A stretch of DNA of 48,982 nucleotides from Lacticaseibacillus suilingensis (GCF_016861845.1 NZ_BOLV01000017.1:1-48982); one strand, 5' to 3'; shown: positions 37,673-47,620, counted from the stretch's first letter. Program-made: numbers and translations. Notes: generated by a model not told the origin, from the letters alone.

Positions 37673-40021
37673 ATGAATTTTTCCCTGCGTAGACATAAAT
37701 ACATCCGGCAAACCCGGCAAATCCAAGCCTTGATCAAGCAGTATCAGGCGCTCGGCGATGAGCAGCTGAAGGCGAAGACAGGCGAACTGCGCGCGCAGCT
37801 CGCCCAAGGCAAACCGCTAGATAAGCTGCTGGTGGAAGCCTACGCGACAGTCTGTGAGGCGGCGCGGCGGGTGCTGGGCATGGTGCCGTATGACGTTCAG
37901 ATTTTGGGCGCCGTCGCGATGGAAGACCGCAACATCATCGAAATGAAAACCGGTGAAGGCAAAACGCTGACCGCCATCATGCCCATGTACCTGCATGGTC
38001 TGACCGGGCCAGGCAACTTCTTGATCACCGCCAATGAATACTTGGCCAACCGTGATGCCAAAGAAATGGGTGTCGTTTACCAGTGGCTGGGTCTGACGGT
38101 GATGCCTGGGGTGGCTGAAGAAGGCAGCGATGAGGAAGAACTAGATCGCCATCAAGTGTACAGCGCGGATATTGTGTACACCACTAACAGCGCTTTGGGC
38201 TTCGACTATCTCACCGACAACCTGGCTTCGACCGCTGATGACCGCTACATGCAAGGCTTCAATTTTGCTTTGCTGGATGAGGCGGATGCGGTGCTGCTCG
38301 ATTCAGCCTCGACACCGCTGATTATTTCTGGGGCGCCTAGGCCACAATCGAATTTTTACGTATCTTCAGACCGGCTGATCAAGATGCTGGTGGAAGATGA
38401 AGACTTTGAACGCAGCGAAGACGAAAAGCAGGTCTGGTTCACGCCGGCCGGGATTATACGAATGCAGGCGTACTTTGGCGTGGACGATTTGCTCAGCAAA
38501 GACTGGGCCGATTTGTACCGGCATCTAGTGTTGGCCTTACGGGCGAATTACTTGCTAAAGCCTGATCGCGATTACATCGTGGCACATGGTGAAGTCAGTT
38601 TGATTGATATAACCAACGGCCGCGAGCTGACCGGGATGAAGCTGGAGGCGGGGATGCACCAGGCGCTGGAGGCCAAAGAAGGCGTCAATATCACCCAAGA
38701 AATGCGGGCAATGGCGCAGGTCACGTTCCAGAACTTGTTTCGCATGTTCCATCAGCTGGCCGGCATGACCGGTACTGCCGCCACGGATGCATCGGAGTTC
38801 ATGGAAATCTATCACTTGGCTGTTTTTAAGGTGCCGACGCATAAGCCAAATATCCGCAAGGACCGACCGGACCGGCTGTTCATCAGCAATGAAGCCAAAT
38901 TGTTGGCCTCACTCAAGGTAATTCGCCAGGCCTATGAGGATCAGCGGCCAGTGCTGATTGAGACAGGGTCGCTGGCGTTGTCGAATTTGTATTCACGGCT
39001 TTTGCTGCGCGAAGGCATTCCGCACAGCCTGCTGAATGCCCGCTCTGCTGCCAAGGAAGCGAACATTGTCGCCGAAGCTGGGCGGCCAGGCGCCGTGACC
39101 GTCGCGACGTCTATGGCCGGCCGCGGCACCGATATTCACCTTGGTGATGGGGTTAAGGCGCAAGGTGGGCTGCTGGTGCTGGGCACCGAGCGGATGGATA
39201 ATCCGCGGGTGGACAACCAACTTCGGGGCCGTGCCGGCCGCCAAGGCGATCCCGGTGAAAGTTTGTTTTATGCCTCGTTGGAGGACCGCATTGTTTTGCA
39301 AAACGCCCCACGGCATGTGCGCAAGTGGACCGACAAACATGCGACCGCCCAAAAACAACGTTTGAGCAACCACGGCCGGTTTCGCCATGTGATCGATAAT
39401 GCCCAGCGCGTCATCGCTGCCGGGGAGCGTTCTGAGCGGTTTTCCACCTTGCAGTACGGTGAAGTATTCCGAGTGCAGCGCGATAAAATCTACGAGCAAC
39501 GTGATGCCATCATTGCCGGTGAGGATGTGCAAGGCAAAGTCGAGTTTGCCGTCAAGCAAGCGGCACAAGACTTTGTTGAAGACCATCGCCAGCCGGATGT
39601 GGCGGCGTTTTTGGATTTTGTTTATCAGCATGTCGACCGCGATTACAATCCCGCCCCGGTGCGCGAAAACCCAAAGCTCGCCGCCGACGTTGATTACTTG
39701 ACTGACTTAATCATGCAGCGGCTGGCCGCAGTGCATGAAAAGTTACCCGCCGAGGATCAATGGGCCTATTTTGAACGGCTGGCCCTACTGAAGGCCATCG
39801 ACTGGGAATGGATCGAGCAAGTGGACAACTTGCAGACCCTCCAAAGTGTCACCATGAATCGCAGCACGCAAGGTAGCAATCCCATGTATGAGTACCAAAA
39901 AGAAAGCCGGCGCAGTTTTAAGGTGATGAAGCGCGCCTTGTATCAAGGCGTGCTGGCCAATCTGCTGTGTTCGGAGCTCGTGGCTAAGGCCGATGGTACC
40001 GTGAAGGTTAATTTCCCTTAA
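37673..40021 (+). CDS. secA2: Accessory secretion ATPase SecA2
   Basis: The 782-residue protein is the motor of the accessory Sec pathway that exports serine-rich repeat glycoproteins. Walker A is MKTGEGKT at 91-98, the DEAD box lies at 202-205 in LLDEADAVLLD, and helicase motifs follow (TSMAGRGTDIHLGDGV, LRGRAGRQGDPGE). It is shorter than SecA1 and lacks the C-terminal zinc-binding tail, as expected for SecA2. AAAGGA precedes a mini-frame ATG-ATC-CCG-AGA-TGA whose stop overlaps the secA2 start (ATGA), so initiation may be coupled. The gene opens the secA2-secY2-asp1-asp2-asp3-gtfA-gtfB operon. Confidence 0.95.
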   Translation: MNFSLRRHKYIRQTRQIQALIKQYQALGDEQLKAKTGELRAQLAQGKPLDKLLVEAYATVCEAARRVLGMVPYDVQILGAVAMEDRNIIEMKTGEGKTLTAIMPMYLHGLTGPGNFLITANEYLANRDAKEMGVVYQWLGLTVMPGVAEEGSDEEELDRHQVYSADIVYTTNSALGFDYLTDNLASTADDRYMQGFNFALLDEADAVLLDSASTPLIISGAPRPQSNFYVSSDRLIKMLVEDEDFERSEDEKQVWFTPAGIIRMQAYFGVDDLLSKDWADLYRHLVLALRANYLLKPDRDYIVAHGEVSLIDITNGRELTGMKLEAGMHQALEAKEGVNITQEMRAMAQVTFQNLFRMFHQLAGMTGTAATDASEFMEIYHLAVFKVPTHKPNIRKDRPDRLFISNEAKLLASLKVIRQAYEDQRPVLIETGSLALSNLYSRLLLREGIPHSLLNARSAAKEANIVAEAGRPGAVTVATSMAGRGTDIHLGDGVKAQGGLLVLGTERMDNPRVDNQLRGRAGRQGDPGESLFYASLEDRIVLQNAPRHVRKWTDKHATAQKQRLSNHGRFRHVIDNAQRVIAAGERSERFSTLQYGEVFRVQRDKIYEQRDAIIAGEDVQGKVEFAVKQAAQDFVEDHRQPDVAAFLDFVYQHVDRDYNPAPVRENPKLAADVDYLTDLIMQRLAAVHEKLPAEDQWAYFERLALLKAIDWEWIEQVDNLQTLQSVTMNRSTQGSNPMYEYQKESRRSFKVMKRALYQGVLANLLCSELVAKADGTVKVNFP

Positions 40022-40031
40022 GGAGGCAGCA

Positions 40032-41261
40032 ATGAAAACCAATCATGATTTACTGAAACGCTGCCTCACCACGATGATGCTGGTGGCCATTTTGGCCCTG
40101 GGTCAGCAAATTCCGATTCCCGGTTATGATCTCACGGCCGCTTCCGATGCTTTGGCCAAATTCCAGTTTCTGAAGGTCTTCAGCTATGCCACTGGCGGCG
40201 CGTTGGGTGCCCCGACCTTGATGTCGCTGGGCCTCGGCCCTTACATGACGGCGCTGATCTTATGGCAGGCGTTGTCTTCCTTGGGCATTCCCGCTGTGGA
40301 TAAGCTGTCCATGCGCACCGCCGGCTTCATTCAAAACGGCATCACCGCAGTGTTAGCGCTGGTGCAGGGTTTTGAAATGTTGTGGCTGAGTCGCTCGGCG
40401 CTGACGCCGCTCTATCTACCAGGCGGCAGCTATGATTTTTCCTTCCTAGTGGCGCTGCTCATTTTGACCGCTGGGGCGATGCTAGTGGTCTATCTGGCGC
40501 TGTACAACGCCGATCACGGAATCGGCAGTACGGTGATGCTGATTTTGCCGGGGCTAATTTTAAACATTCCGAACATGCTCCAAAACGGCTGGGGCCACTC
40601 GCCTTATCCGCTGACGCCGGAGCACATTGCCACGGCCTGCGTCGTGGGCGTGATTGTGCTGCTGGTGGCCGTGCCGCTGAACTACGGCGAAATTCGCTTT
40701 GAACTGCAAAAGCCGATGCTCGAAAGTGCCTTCTCTAAACCTTACTTACCATTGCCGTTTTTGACGGCGGGTTCGATGCCGTTCATGTTTTCGACCATGG
40801 TCTTCACCATTCCGCAAACGGTGGTGCAAGCCACCAACCTGCGTTTCTCCAAGATTGGCCAAGGCATTCTCGCCTGGACCGATTACCTGAACTGGCGGGG
40901 GATTATCACGTATGGGGTGATTTTGGTGCTGCTGGGCTTTGTGTTCGGCTTCGTGAACTTCCAACCCAGCAAGCAAGCCAAAACTTTGAAGGAAAGCGGC
41001 GACTACATTGCCGGCGTGATGCCTGGCGATGACACGGAAGCCTTCTTGACCCATCACTTCCTCTGGCTGACGGTGATCGGCAACAGCATCATCTTTGTCA
41101 TTGCCTTGATCCCATTGGTCATCGGGCTTTACGTCAAAGGCGTCTCCAATTACACCTTGCTGATTGGGAATCTGTTTATCATGATCACCATTATTTCGAC
41201 GGTGGTGCAGCAGTTCCAAGCACTGCGGCTCAAAAACCAGTACCAACTCTTCGATGAATAA
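40032..41261 (+). CDS. secY2: Accessory Sec translocase channel SecY2
   Basis: The 409-residue protein has ten hydrophobic segments in the SecY pattern, with GGALGAPTLMSLGLGPYMTALILWQ as the second-helix/plug region, and is shorter than housekeeping SecY. It would form the membrane channel used by SecA2 for the glycosylated adhesin. AAGGAGG stands 7 bases before the ATG and 10 bases after the secA2 stop. The large cytoplasmic loop (NFQPSKQAKTLKESGDYIAG) is retained. Confidence 0.93.
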   Translation: MKTNHDLLKRCLTTMMLVAILALGQQIPIPGYDLTAASDALAKFQFLKVFSYATGGALGAPTLMSLGLGPYMTALILWQALSSLGIPAVDKLSMRTAGFIQNGITAVLALVQGFEMLWLSRSALTPLYLPGGSYDFSFLVALLILTAGAMLVVYLALYNADHGIGSTVMLILPGLILNIPNMLQNGWGHSPYPLTPEHIATACVVGVIVLLVAVPLNYGEIRFELQKPMLESAFSKPYLPLPFLTAGSMPFMFSTMVFTIPQTVVQATNLRFSKIGQGILAWTDYLNWRGIITYGVILVLLGFVFGFVNFQPSKQAKTLKESGDYIAGVMPGDDTEAFLTHHFLWLTVIGNSIIFVIALIPLVIGLYVKGVSNYTLLIGNLFIMITIISTVVQQFQALRLKNQYQLFDE

Positions 41262-41278
41262 CCCTAAGGAGGTTCAGC

Positions 41279-42853
41279 ATGCTGACATTAATGGTTGATT
41301 TAGACGCCGCGGATGCGCATCCGGACCTTAATCGGGTGGTGGAGCTGGCGCAAGTGTTCAAAGCTAATCAGCAGCCCTTTACCCTGATGACGGCCAAGGC
41401 CGCGCCGGATTTGCAGTTCATGCTGCACCAAGTGGGACTGGATACCGTGCCACTGGTGCGCTTATATGACCAGTTGCTAGGCATCCCCGAGCCAATCGGG
41501 ACGCCATTGCAGTTGGCCGAAGTGCCGCTGCCGGCAGATTTGCTCCCCGTGTATGCTTGGCCGAACGTGAATTACTTTGATGGGGAGAGACTGGCCAAAA
41601 CCGTCTCGCTGCATCCGCTTGGCTTTGTCTGGCAAATCACGGATTATGAGCCGACCGGCACACGCCGGGTGGCGCAATACGATGACCGCGGCAATCGCCT
41701 GTATGTTGACTACCGTGAACAAGGTAATGGGCTGGTCAAGCGTGAGTGGTTCGATGCTCAAGATCAGCTTGTGATGACCGAAGACCGTCAAGGCGCAGTG
41801 ACCATGGCACCGCAAGTCGCGAGTCGTTTTGCCTTCAGTCACTATCCAGATCGTAGTGCGGTGCTGGCGGAAGTGATGGACCGCTGGGTGATGGCCGCTA
41901 GCCGCCAGCCGACGCTGGTGGCGACGATGACGCCAGCCAATCTGGCGTTGCGCCGGCAGCTGACGCTGTTCCCGCAGGTGATTTTCCTTGCGGCGGCCAA
42001 CACTGAACTGAAAGTGGTGGATCGCCTCGGCGTTCAAGCCGCCGACCAAGTGGTGCTACCGACCCAGGAAGACCGGCGGCTGTTTTTGCAGCAATTCCAA
42101 AACGCCGCTGACTGGCAAGACCAAACCCAGGCAATTTTGCCTTATCCGACGACGTTGAGCCTTGGACATAGTAATGAGGTACCGACGATGATGACCTACT
42201 GGTTCGTTGGTGATGCCGATGAAGCCGAGTTCCGGCAAACGTTGGAGCAGATGCTGACCATGCTGCAGAAAAACCGCGCCAAAACGGTGATGATTGAAGC
42301 TGATGACGACGCGCGGGTGGAAGCCGGCCAGCGCGTCGTGGCCCATTGGCTCGAGACCAAACTAGGCGTGGATCTACAGTCTGAGGATTATCAAAACGTG
42401 ATGGCCTATCTCAAGAAAAAGCAGGCCAATGAACTGACCCCGGCTGAGCGCAAGGCTGGCAAGAGTCTGCGGGAAAGTGCCGGTTGGGGGACTGCCAGTG
42501 CGGCTTACAATTTGCAGCAGCGCGTGGTGTTAAACCCACCGCTGCCGCCTGAGGATCAAGAGGCCGCGATGAGTGCCGCGCGTGTGTACTTGGATACCAG
42601 CAAGCTAACCAACCTGCGCTTGCAAATGCTGGCGATCAGCAATGCCATTCCGCAACTGGTGCGGCGCGCCAACGATTTTATCGAGGACCATCAAACCGGC
42701 ATTGTGGTAGCAACGCCGGATCAAATCGTGCCGGGGCTGAGTTATTTCTTGGATACGCTGCATCATTGGAATACGGCGCAAGTGGGCAATGCGGCTTTGC
42801 TGGAGGCCAACACAGCCACCCACATTATGAACGAGTGGAAAAAGGTGATTTAA
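41279..42853 (+). CDS. asp1: Accessory Sec protein Asp1
   Basis: The 524-residue protein matches Asp1 in size and place, directly after secY2. Asp1 proteins have a GT-B-like fold without glycosyltransferase activity, and form a complex with Asp2 and Asp3 that delivers the substrate to SecA2. Visible features include FVWQITDYEPTGTRRVAQYDDRGN and YVDYREQGNGLVKREWFD, also typical of the related GtfB fold, and LSYFLDTLHHWNTAQ near the C-terminus. AGGAGG precedes the ATG. The stop abuts the asp2 start. Confidence 0.9.
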   Translation: MLTLMVDLDAADAHPDLNRVVELAQVFKANQQPFTLMTAKAAPDLQFMLHQVGLDTVPLVRLYDQLLGIPEPIGTPLQLAEVPLPADLLPVYAWPNVNYFDGERLAKTVSLHPLGFVWQITDYEPTGTRRVAQYDDRGNRLYVDYREQGNGLVKREWFDAQDQLVMTEDRQGAVTMAPQVASRFAFSHYPDRSAVLAEVMDRWVMAASRQPTLVATMTPANLALRRQLTLFPQVIFLAAANTELKVVDRLGVQAADQVVLPTQEDRRLFLQQFQNAADWQDQTQAILPYPTTLSLGHSNEVPTMMTYWFVGDADEAEFRQTLEQMLTMLQKNRAKTVMIEADDDARVEAGQRVVAHWLETKLGVDLQSEDYQNVMAYLKKKQANELTPAERKAGKSLRESAGWGTASAAYNLQQRVVLNPPLPPEDQEAAMSAARVYLDTSKLTNLRLQMLAISNAIPQLVRRANDFIEDHQTGIVVATPDQIVPGLSYFLDTLHHWNTAQVGNAALLEANTATHIMNEWKKVI

Positions 42854-44413
42854 ATGGCAACCATCAACGTTTTACATGTGGCGGCCCGTTCGTTGCCGCT
42901 ATGGGACGCGTTAAGTGATGATTTTGAATATGATTGGTTGCCAGATGACACCGGGCAACCACTAGCAGGCCAGCCACTATTTTTGGCCAGCGGGCAGTTT
43001 AACCCGCGATATTTTCGGGCAATTATTTTGCTCGATGCGACCTCACCTTGGCTTGATCAGCCTGAACGGCTGCGGGCGCTGCCGGCCAATCAAATCATCT
43101 GCGATGTGCATGTGGCCTTGCCAGATGCGGCACTGGAGATTTTGAACCTGAAAAATGTGTTTTTCTTCGACTTCACTGACGTCAAAGGCTTGGCCCATGA
43201 TCTCAATGTTGACTTTTTCGACGGCCAACACACTTTCGGGATGGGGCCGCAGTTCCTGCGGCTCGATCCGACTTATCGCGGCCCGCTGCGGCAAGAAGGC
43301 GGGGCGTATCGCGTCTTTACTGCCGCCAGTCCTGATTGGGTGCGGGTGGCGGCGCTGCCGAATCCGCAGTACGTGCCAGCCAATTTTGATGACCATCTCA
43401 CCTTGGAATACGTCGAGCAGCCCGGACAAGCCGAGCTGATGATGGCCATTGACCTGCTGGCAGAAGGGGCGCCGACCCAGCGCATTAAGCTCACCGGCGA
43501 CCATCTCCATGAAGGCTATCACCTGCTCGCAGAGGCGCCCACGGGGTTTAACGTGAGCTTCTACATTCGCGGCACCGGTGAAGTCAAACTGGGCAAGTTC
43601 CATGTGCGCCGGTCGCGTGGGCGGTATGGGGAAGTGCTGTTGAACTCGGTGCGGCTCCTTGATCCGGCTAGTGGCTATGGTGGCATCATTGCTTACTTCG
43701 ACGCCGGCGACTTGAAGCCGCCGCTGAATGTCTTCTTCTCAGGGTTCCGCTCGGATGATGGCTTTGAAGGGCGGGGAATGATGAGTCGCCTAGGCGCACC
43801 GCATCTGCTGATCACCGATACCCGGTTAATGGGGGGCGGCTTTTATATTGGCAGTCCTGCTTTTGAACAAGCCGTGCTGGATCTGATCAAGCAAACCCTG
43901 AAGCGGCTGCATTTCACCCCAGATCAGTTGACCATGGGCGGCATGTCAATGGGCACCTACGCGGCCTTTTATTACGGTGCGCAGTTGCCGCCGCGGGCGA
44001 TATTCGCCGGTAAGCCGCTGACCAACCTCGGCGCGATTGCCAAAGCGGGGAAAATTCTAAGACCTGGCGATTTTGAGGCAAGCTTTGATGTGCAACTTTA
44101 CTATGAAGGCGACTTAAGCACCGCCAGCAGTGAGCACTTAAATCAGCGGCTGTGGCAACCATTCGACCATGCCAACTTCAGCCAAACCACCTTTGCCATT
44201 GCCTATATGCGCGAGGATGGTTTTGACACCGGGGCCTTCAAAAATGTCTATGATCGCATCAAAGAACGCTTCCCTGACGGTCATTTCCTGTATAAAGGCA
44301 TCAGCGGGCGCCATAATGATGACACGCCGGCCATCGTGGCGTGGTATACGTTGCAACTGCGGCATTTTCTAGCCCATGAGTTTGACCGCCCTGAACTGGA
44401 AGGAGGAAGCTAA
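42854..44413 (+). CDS. asp2: Accessory Sec protein Asp2 (alpha/beta-hydrolase acetyltransferase)
   Basis: The 519-residue protein has an alpha/beta-hydrolase domain with the nucleophile elbow GGMSMG (Ser365) and a probable catalytic His near the C-terminus (SGRHNDD). In streptococci Asp2 O-acetylates GlcNAc on the adhesin and is also needed for export. The N-terminal half is a beta-rich domain (residues about 140-270). The start follows the asp1 stop without a gap and the stop overlaps the asp3 start. AAAGGTG is the ribosome binding site. Confidence 0.93.
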   Translation: MATINVLHVAARSLPLWDALSDDFEYDWLPDDTGQPLAGQPLFLASGQFNPRYFRAIILLDATSPWLDQPERLRALPANQIICDVHVALPDAALEILNLKNVFFFDFTDVKGLAHDLNVDFFDGQHTFGMGPQFLRLDPTYRGPLRQEGGAYRVFTAASPDWVRVAALPNPQYVPANFDDHLTLEYVEQPGQAELMMAIDLLAEGAPTQRIKLTGDHLHEGYHLLAEAPTGFNVSFYIRGTGEVKLGKFHVRRSRGRYGEVLLNSVRLLDPASGYGGIIAYFDAGDLKPPLNVFFSGFRSDDGFEGRGMMSRLGAPHLLITDTRLMGGGFYIGSPAFEQAVLDLIKQTLKRLHFTPDQLTMGGMSMGTYAAFYYGAQLPPRAIFAGKPLTNLGAIAKAGKILRPGDFEASFDVQLYYEGDLSTASSEHLNQRLWQPFDHANFSQTTFAIAYMREDGFDTGAFKNVYDRIKERFPDGHFLYKGISGRHNDDTPAIVAWYTLQLRHFLAHEFDRPELEGGS

Positions 44414-45201
44414 TGACAGCCCTGTACAGTTTATTCTGGGAACCTGGCACTGGCGAAACCTTCGATTATGGTTCCTTAATTGATTATCAGCCCCAGCGGG
44501 TGGTGCAGTACCGCAACCCGCTGTTGTCGCCGAGCCGCATTATTCATGCTTGGCATGACAGCCAGTGGCAGCAACAGGCCACGCCAGCGGTACCGCTGCC
44601 GCTGCTTATTCCAGGCACCACGTATCAATTTTTCATTGATGCGGAGCAAACGCCGGCCAACTCAGTGGGGCTGGCCATTGATTATTATGATCGGCAAGGC
44701 CAACGCATCGACGATGATCTGCATGATGCGTTGCACGGCCAGTTCACCCTGCCGAAGCAGACGGCGACTTATCAGCTCAGTTTAATTACGTTGAATAATG
44801 AGCATTTGACCTTCCGCTCGCTGCTGATTGGGCCCGCTGCAGCGTTAAAAAACGCCCAGGTCGGCTGGCCCAGGACAGATAGAATTACAAATATTGACTG
44901 CGATAAATCCAATCAAGACGGTATACTTGATATCGTCTTGATGCGACAGCGCATCGGCGTTGAGGCACTGCCCATGCCGCAGGCGCGACATCAGGTGTAT
45001 TTAAAGCTGAGTCCGACTGAGCTGGCGACACCTGAACTGGGTCAATCGGCCCTGCAAGCGCTAGTGAAACCGATTGTGGCTCACTATGGGCAAGCACGCG
45101 TCAGTCGCGCTAGCATTCGCACCAGCGGCCGCGGCACAGCGCAAGCAGCGAGTTGGCTGCAGCAGCTCCAAGCCGGTCTGGCGAACAAATCACTCCGATA
45201 A
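44413..45201 (+). CDS. asp3: Accessory Sec protein Asp3
   Basis: The 262-residue protein has the Asp3 beta-sandwich in its first 150 residues: IIHAWHDSQWQQQ, PGTTYQFFIDAEQTPAN, FTLPKQTATYQLSLITLNNEHLTFRSLLI. Asp3 has a carbohydrate-binding-module-like fold and bridges Asp1 and Asp2. The C-terminal 110 residues are an extension with less typical sequence (VLMRQRIGVEALPMPQARHQ, SWLQQLQAGLANK), preceded by a locally AT-rich stretch (44880-44930). AGGAGGAAG lies 6 bases before the ATG. Confidence 0.88.
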   Translation: MTALYSLFWEPGTGETFDYGSLIDYQPQRVVQYRNPLLSPSRIIHAWHDSQWQQQATPAVPLPLLIPGTTYQFFIDAEQTPANSVGLAIDYYDRQGQRIDDDLHDALHGQFTLPKQTATYQLSLITLNNEHLTFRSLLIGPAAALKNAQVGWPRTDRITNIDCDKSNQDGILDIVLMRQRIGVEALPMPQARHQVYLKLSPTELATPELGQSALQALVKPIVAHYGQARVSRASIRTSGRGTAQAASWLQQLQAGLANKSLR

Positions 45202-45231
45202 TGGCTAAGTACGGAAAAAGGTGGCATATAA

Positions 45232-46686
45232 ATGAATTTCTTTGTTAACGATGCAATGGGGATGGGTAATTCCGGCGTGGAACACGCGCAATTTTACCGG
45301 GCAAAGCGGTTTGATCAGGCGAAATTGCCGTACCGCTATATTTTTCTGGATTTGATTCCAGAGCTGCACAAGGCGATGGACCGCTGGGAACTGCGGGACG
45401 ATCAGGTTATTAACATCTGGGAGTTTTTCACCTTGGGGGATGACTATGCGCTGACAGGGCTGAAGCAGCGTATCACCGCCAAAAAAGCGGACATTGTGAT
45501 TGATGGCACCGACACGCACCGCAAGTCGGAAGAAGTGCTCGACTCCGGGCTGCGCGTCGTCAACCATCTGGTGAAGTATCCGGATATTCACAAACCAGAA
45601 AACAAGCTCCTGATGGTTTCCGCTGGGCGTACTGAAATCTTCAATGAAGCCACGGGCAAACGGGCCATCATGTATGAATATGTCGATGATCCGCACCGTA
45701 ATCGCTTGGTGCGCAACATTCACATTTTTGATTACAACGGCAAGCACCTGTTCTTCCCTAATCGGGTGTTGATGTACCGGTTCTTCTTCAACCGGCTGAA
45801 TGACCTCTATGGTGCACCGTCAACCTTCTTGATTGACCGGGGTGAAGAAGTGGATGAAGCTTTGATGAATCAGCCAATCCCTGAAGCTAAACTGGTTTAC
45901 GTGGTTCACGCCGATACCTTGGGCGATCGCAACGACAAGCGCTATCCACTGTGGAACAACCATTATCAGTACATGTTCGACCACATTCAAAGTAGTGATC
46001 GGATTGTCGTGGCCACCGAATTGCAACGCCAAGATATCCTAGTCGATTTTCCTGACGTGGCCGACAAAGTGGTGGCGATTCCCGTCGGTGGGGTGCGTGA
46101 CGGCATCAAGCCGCGTGAGCGCGCCAAGATGCAGGATCCAATTCGTGTCATTACCGCATCACGATTGGCGGCAGAAAAACATGTGGATTTGGCCATTAAA
46201 GCCGTGGCGAAGTGGCATGATGAAGACGGCGTCAACGTTGAATTCGATATTTATGGGCGCGGCGAAGAACAAAAGAAGCTGGAAGATGCCATTAAAGAAA
46301 CCAACTCTGGCGACTACATCAAGCTGAAGGGCTTGTCCGATAATTTGGCTGAAATCTATCCTCAATACGACATCTTCGTGTCTGCTTCGTTCTCTGAAGG
46401 TTTTGGCTTGACCTACATTGAAGCCTTGAACGCTTCGCTACCAATCGTCACTTACCGGGCCCGCTTCGGCGCCACTGAACTGGTGCATGATGGCGAAAAT
46501 GGGTTCTTAGCTGATTTCAAGCGCGATGACATGGACTACGATGTCGATACGCTGCATGAAGGCTTCAAACGCCTGCAAGCCGCAAACTACGGCAAGCTGG
46601 TGGCAAACACCACGGCTTCGCTGGATCAGTTCCAAGACCATGTGATTGCCGGTAAGTGGCAGAAGTTAATGGAGGGTCTGCGCTAA
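45232..46686 (+). CDS. gtfA: Accessory Sec glycosyltransferase GtfA
   Basis: The 484-residue enzyme is the catalytic half of the GtfA-GtfB O-GlcNAc transferase that adds the first sugar to Ser/Thr of the repeat protein. The N-terminal region (MNFFVNDAMGMGNSGVEHAQ) with the extended beta-sheet domain is typical. The EX7E motif is at Glu389 and Glu397 (SEGFGLTYIEAL), and ITASRLAAEKHVDLAI is the usual GT4/GT72-like donor-site segment. AAAGGTGG precedes the ATG. The stop overlaps the gtfB start. Confidence 0.95.
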   Translation: MNFFVNDAMGMGNSGVEHAQFYRAKRFDQAKLPYRYIFLDLIPELHKAMDRWELRDDQVINIWEFFTLGDDYALTGLKQRITAKKADIVIDGTDTHRKSEEVLDSGLRVVNHLVKYPDIHKPENKLLMVSAGRTEIFNEATGKRAIMYEYVDDPHRNRLVRNIHIFDYNGKHLFFPNRVLMYRFFFNRLNDLYGAPSTFLIDRGEEVDEALMNQPIPEAKLVYVVHADTLGDRNDKRYPLWNNHYQYMFDHIQSSDRIVVATELQRQDILVDFPDVADKVVAIPVGGVRDGIKPRERAKMQDPIRVITASRLAAEKHVDLAIKAVAKWHDEDGVNVEFDIYGRGEEQKKLEDAIKETNSGDYIKLKGLSDNLAEIYPQYDIFVSASFSEGFGLTYIEALNASLPIVTYRARFGATELVHDGENGFLADFKRDDMDYDVDTLHEGFKRLQAANYGKLVANTTASLDQFQDHVIAGKWQKLMEGLR

Positions 46687-47537
46687 TGAAGTATGAATTG
46701 CTGAATACCATCACGCCAGGGACCGAGGCCTGGGATCAGGTTGTGGCCCGCGCCAAAAAAAATCATGAACGGATCATTGTGTTGGCTGCCATGCCTAATT
46801 TTGCTGGTATCTTGAACCAAGCCGGGCTAAAAGGGGTCAGCCTCATCGATCGGGTTTGCAACCGCACCTACAAGAAGGACGACTACATGTTCTTCGACCG
46901 CATTCCTGTCCCAACCGGAGCCAAAATTGAGATGAACGAAGACGGCAATCTCAATGTCTTGTACGACGGCGATAAAATTGCCAACGTGTCGCTGTATCCG
47001 AATACTCGGCGCGCTGTTCAAGATGTGCGATACCTCAACCCTGATGGCACCTTGGACTACATTGAGGAATACGCCACGGATGGCTCGCATTACACCAACA
47101 TCTACTACTACAACAACGAGATGCAGGAAATCGACTTTCTCGACATGCAAGAGCGGCCTGTGCTACGTTATTACTTGTACGAAGGCGTCATCAACTTTGT
47201 CACCATTGAAAACCCCGTGACCCGTGAAGTCACCGCCAAGTACAACAGTGTGCGTGAATTCGTGACAGCTGAAATGCCGAACATCGTCAAGCCGAATGAC
47301 ACCGTCACCATCAGCTACATGGGGATTGAACTGGATGCCCTGGGCCAAACCAACTCGCACAACATCCTGGCCATGGTCGAAGATCCATTCGATGAGCATC
47401 ACGAAGTTCGGGGCAACTTACAGGCCATTCTCAAAAATGACATCAAGACGGTCCAAGAGGTCCAAGTGCCGGTCATCGCTTATCAAGAATTACAGAAAAC
47501 AGACCTGCCAAGTGACAAATTAAAACTTCTCAAATAA
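46686..47537 (+). CDS. gtfB: Accessory Sec glycosylation chaperone GtfB (short form)
   Basis: The 283-residue protein matches the N-terminal part of GtfB, the non-catalytic partner that binds the acceptor protein and stimulates GtfA. Visible are RVCNRTYKKDDYMFFDRIPVP, NPDGTLDYIEEYATDGSHYT and YLYEGVINFVTIENPVTREV. Typical GtfB proteins have about 440-450 residues, so about 160 C-terminal residues are missing. The stop at 47537 is followed by an AT-rich non-coding stretch and a terminator, with no further GtfB sequence in any frame. It may be a natural short form or an ancient truncation. The start (ATG 46686) follows AGGAGGG-like AATGGAGGGTCTGCGCTA. Confidence 0.85.
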   Translation: MKYELLNTITPGTEAWDQVVARAKKNHERIIVLAAMPNFAGILNQAGLKGVSLIDRVCNRTYKKDDYMFFDRIPVPTGAKIEMNEDGNLNVLYDGDKIANVSLYPNTRRAVQDVRYLNPDGTLDYIEEYATDGSHYTNIYYYNNEMQEIDFLDMQERPVLRYYLYEGVINFVTIENPVTREVTAKYNSVREFVTAEMPNIVKPNDTVTISYMGIELDALGQTNSHNILAMVEDPFDEHHEVRGNLQAILKNDIKTVQEVQVPVIAYQELQKTDLPSDKLKLLK

Positions 47538-47589
47538 TTCAAAAATAAATTCAAAAAAGTTAATTAAATTACAAATTAAATTTCACAAG

Positions 47590-47620
47590 ACAGGTCGTGT
47601 TTTTTAAGGCCTGTTTTTTT
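47590..47620 (+). terminator. Terminator after gtfB
   Basis: ACAGGTC and GGCCTGT form a 7-bp stem (one T-G pair) with an 11-base loop, followed by TTTTTT. It separates the export/glycosylation operon from the adhesin gene. Confidence 0.8.

Noticed and set aside
38993-39631. 212-codon minus-strand frame
   Set aside because: It is antisense to secA2, which is unmistakable.
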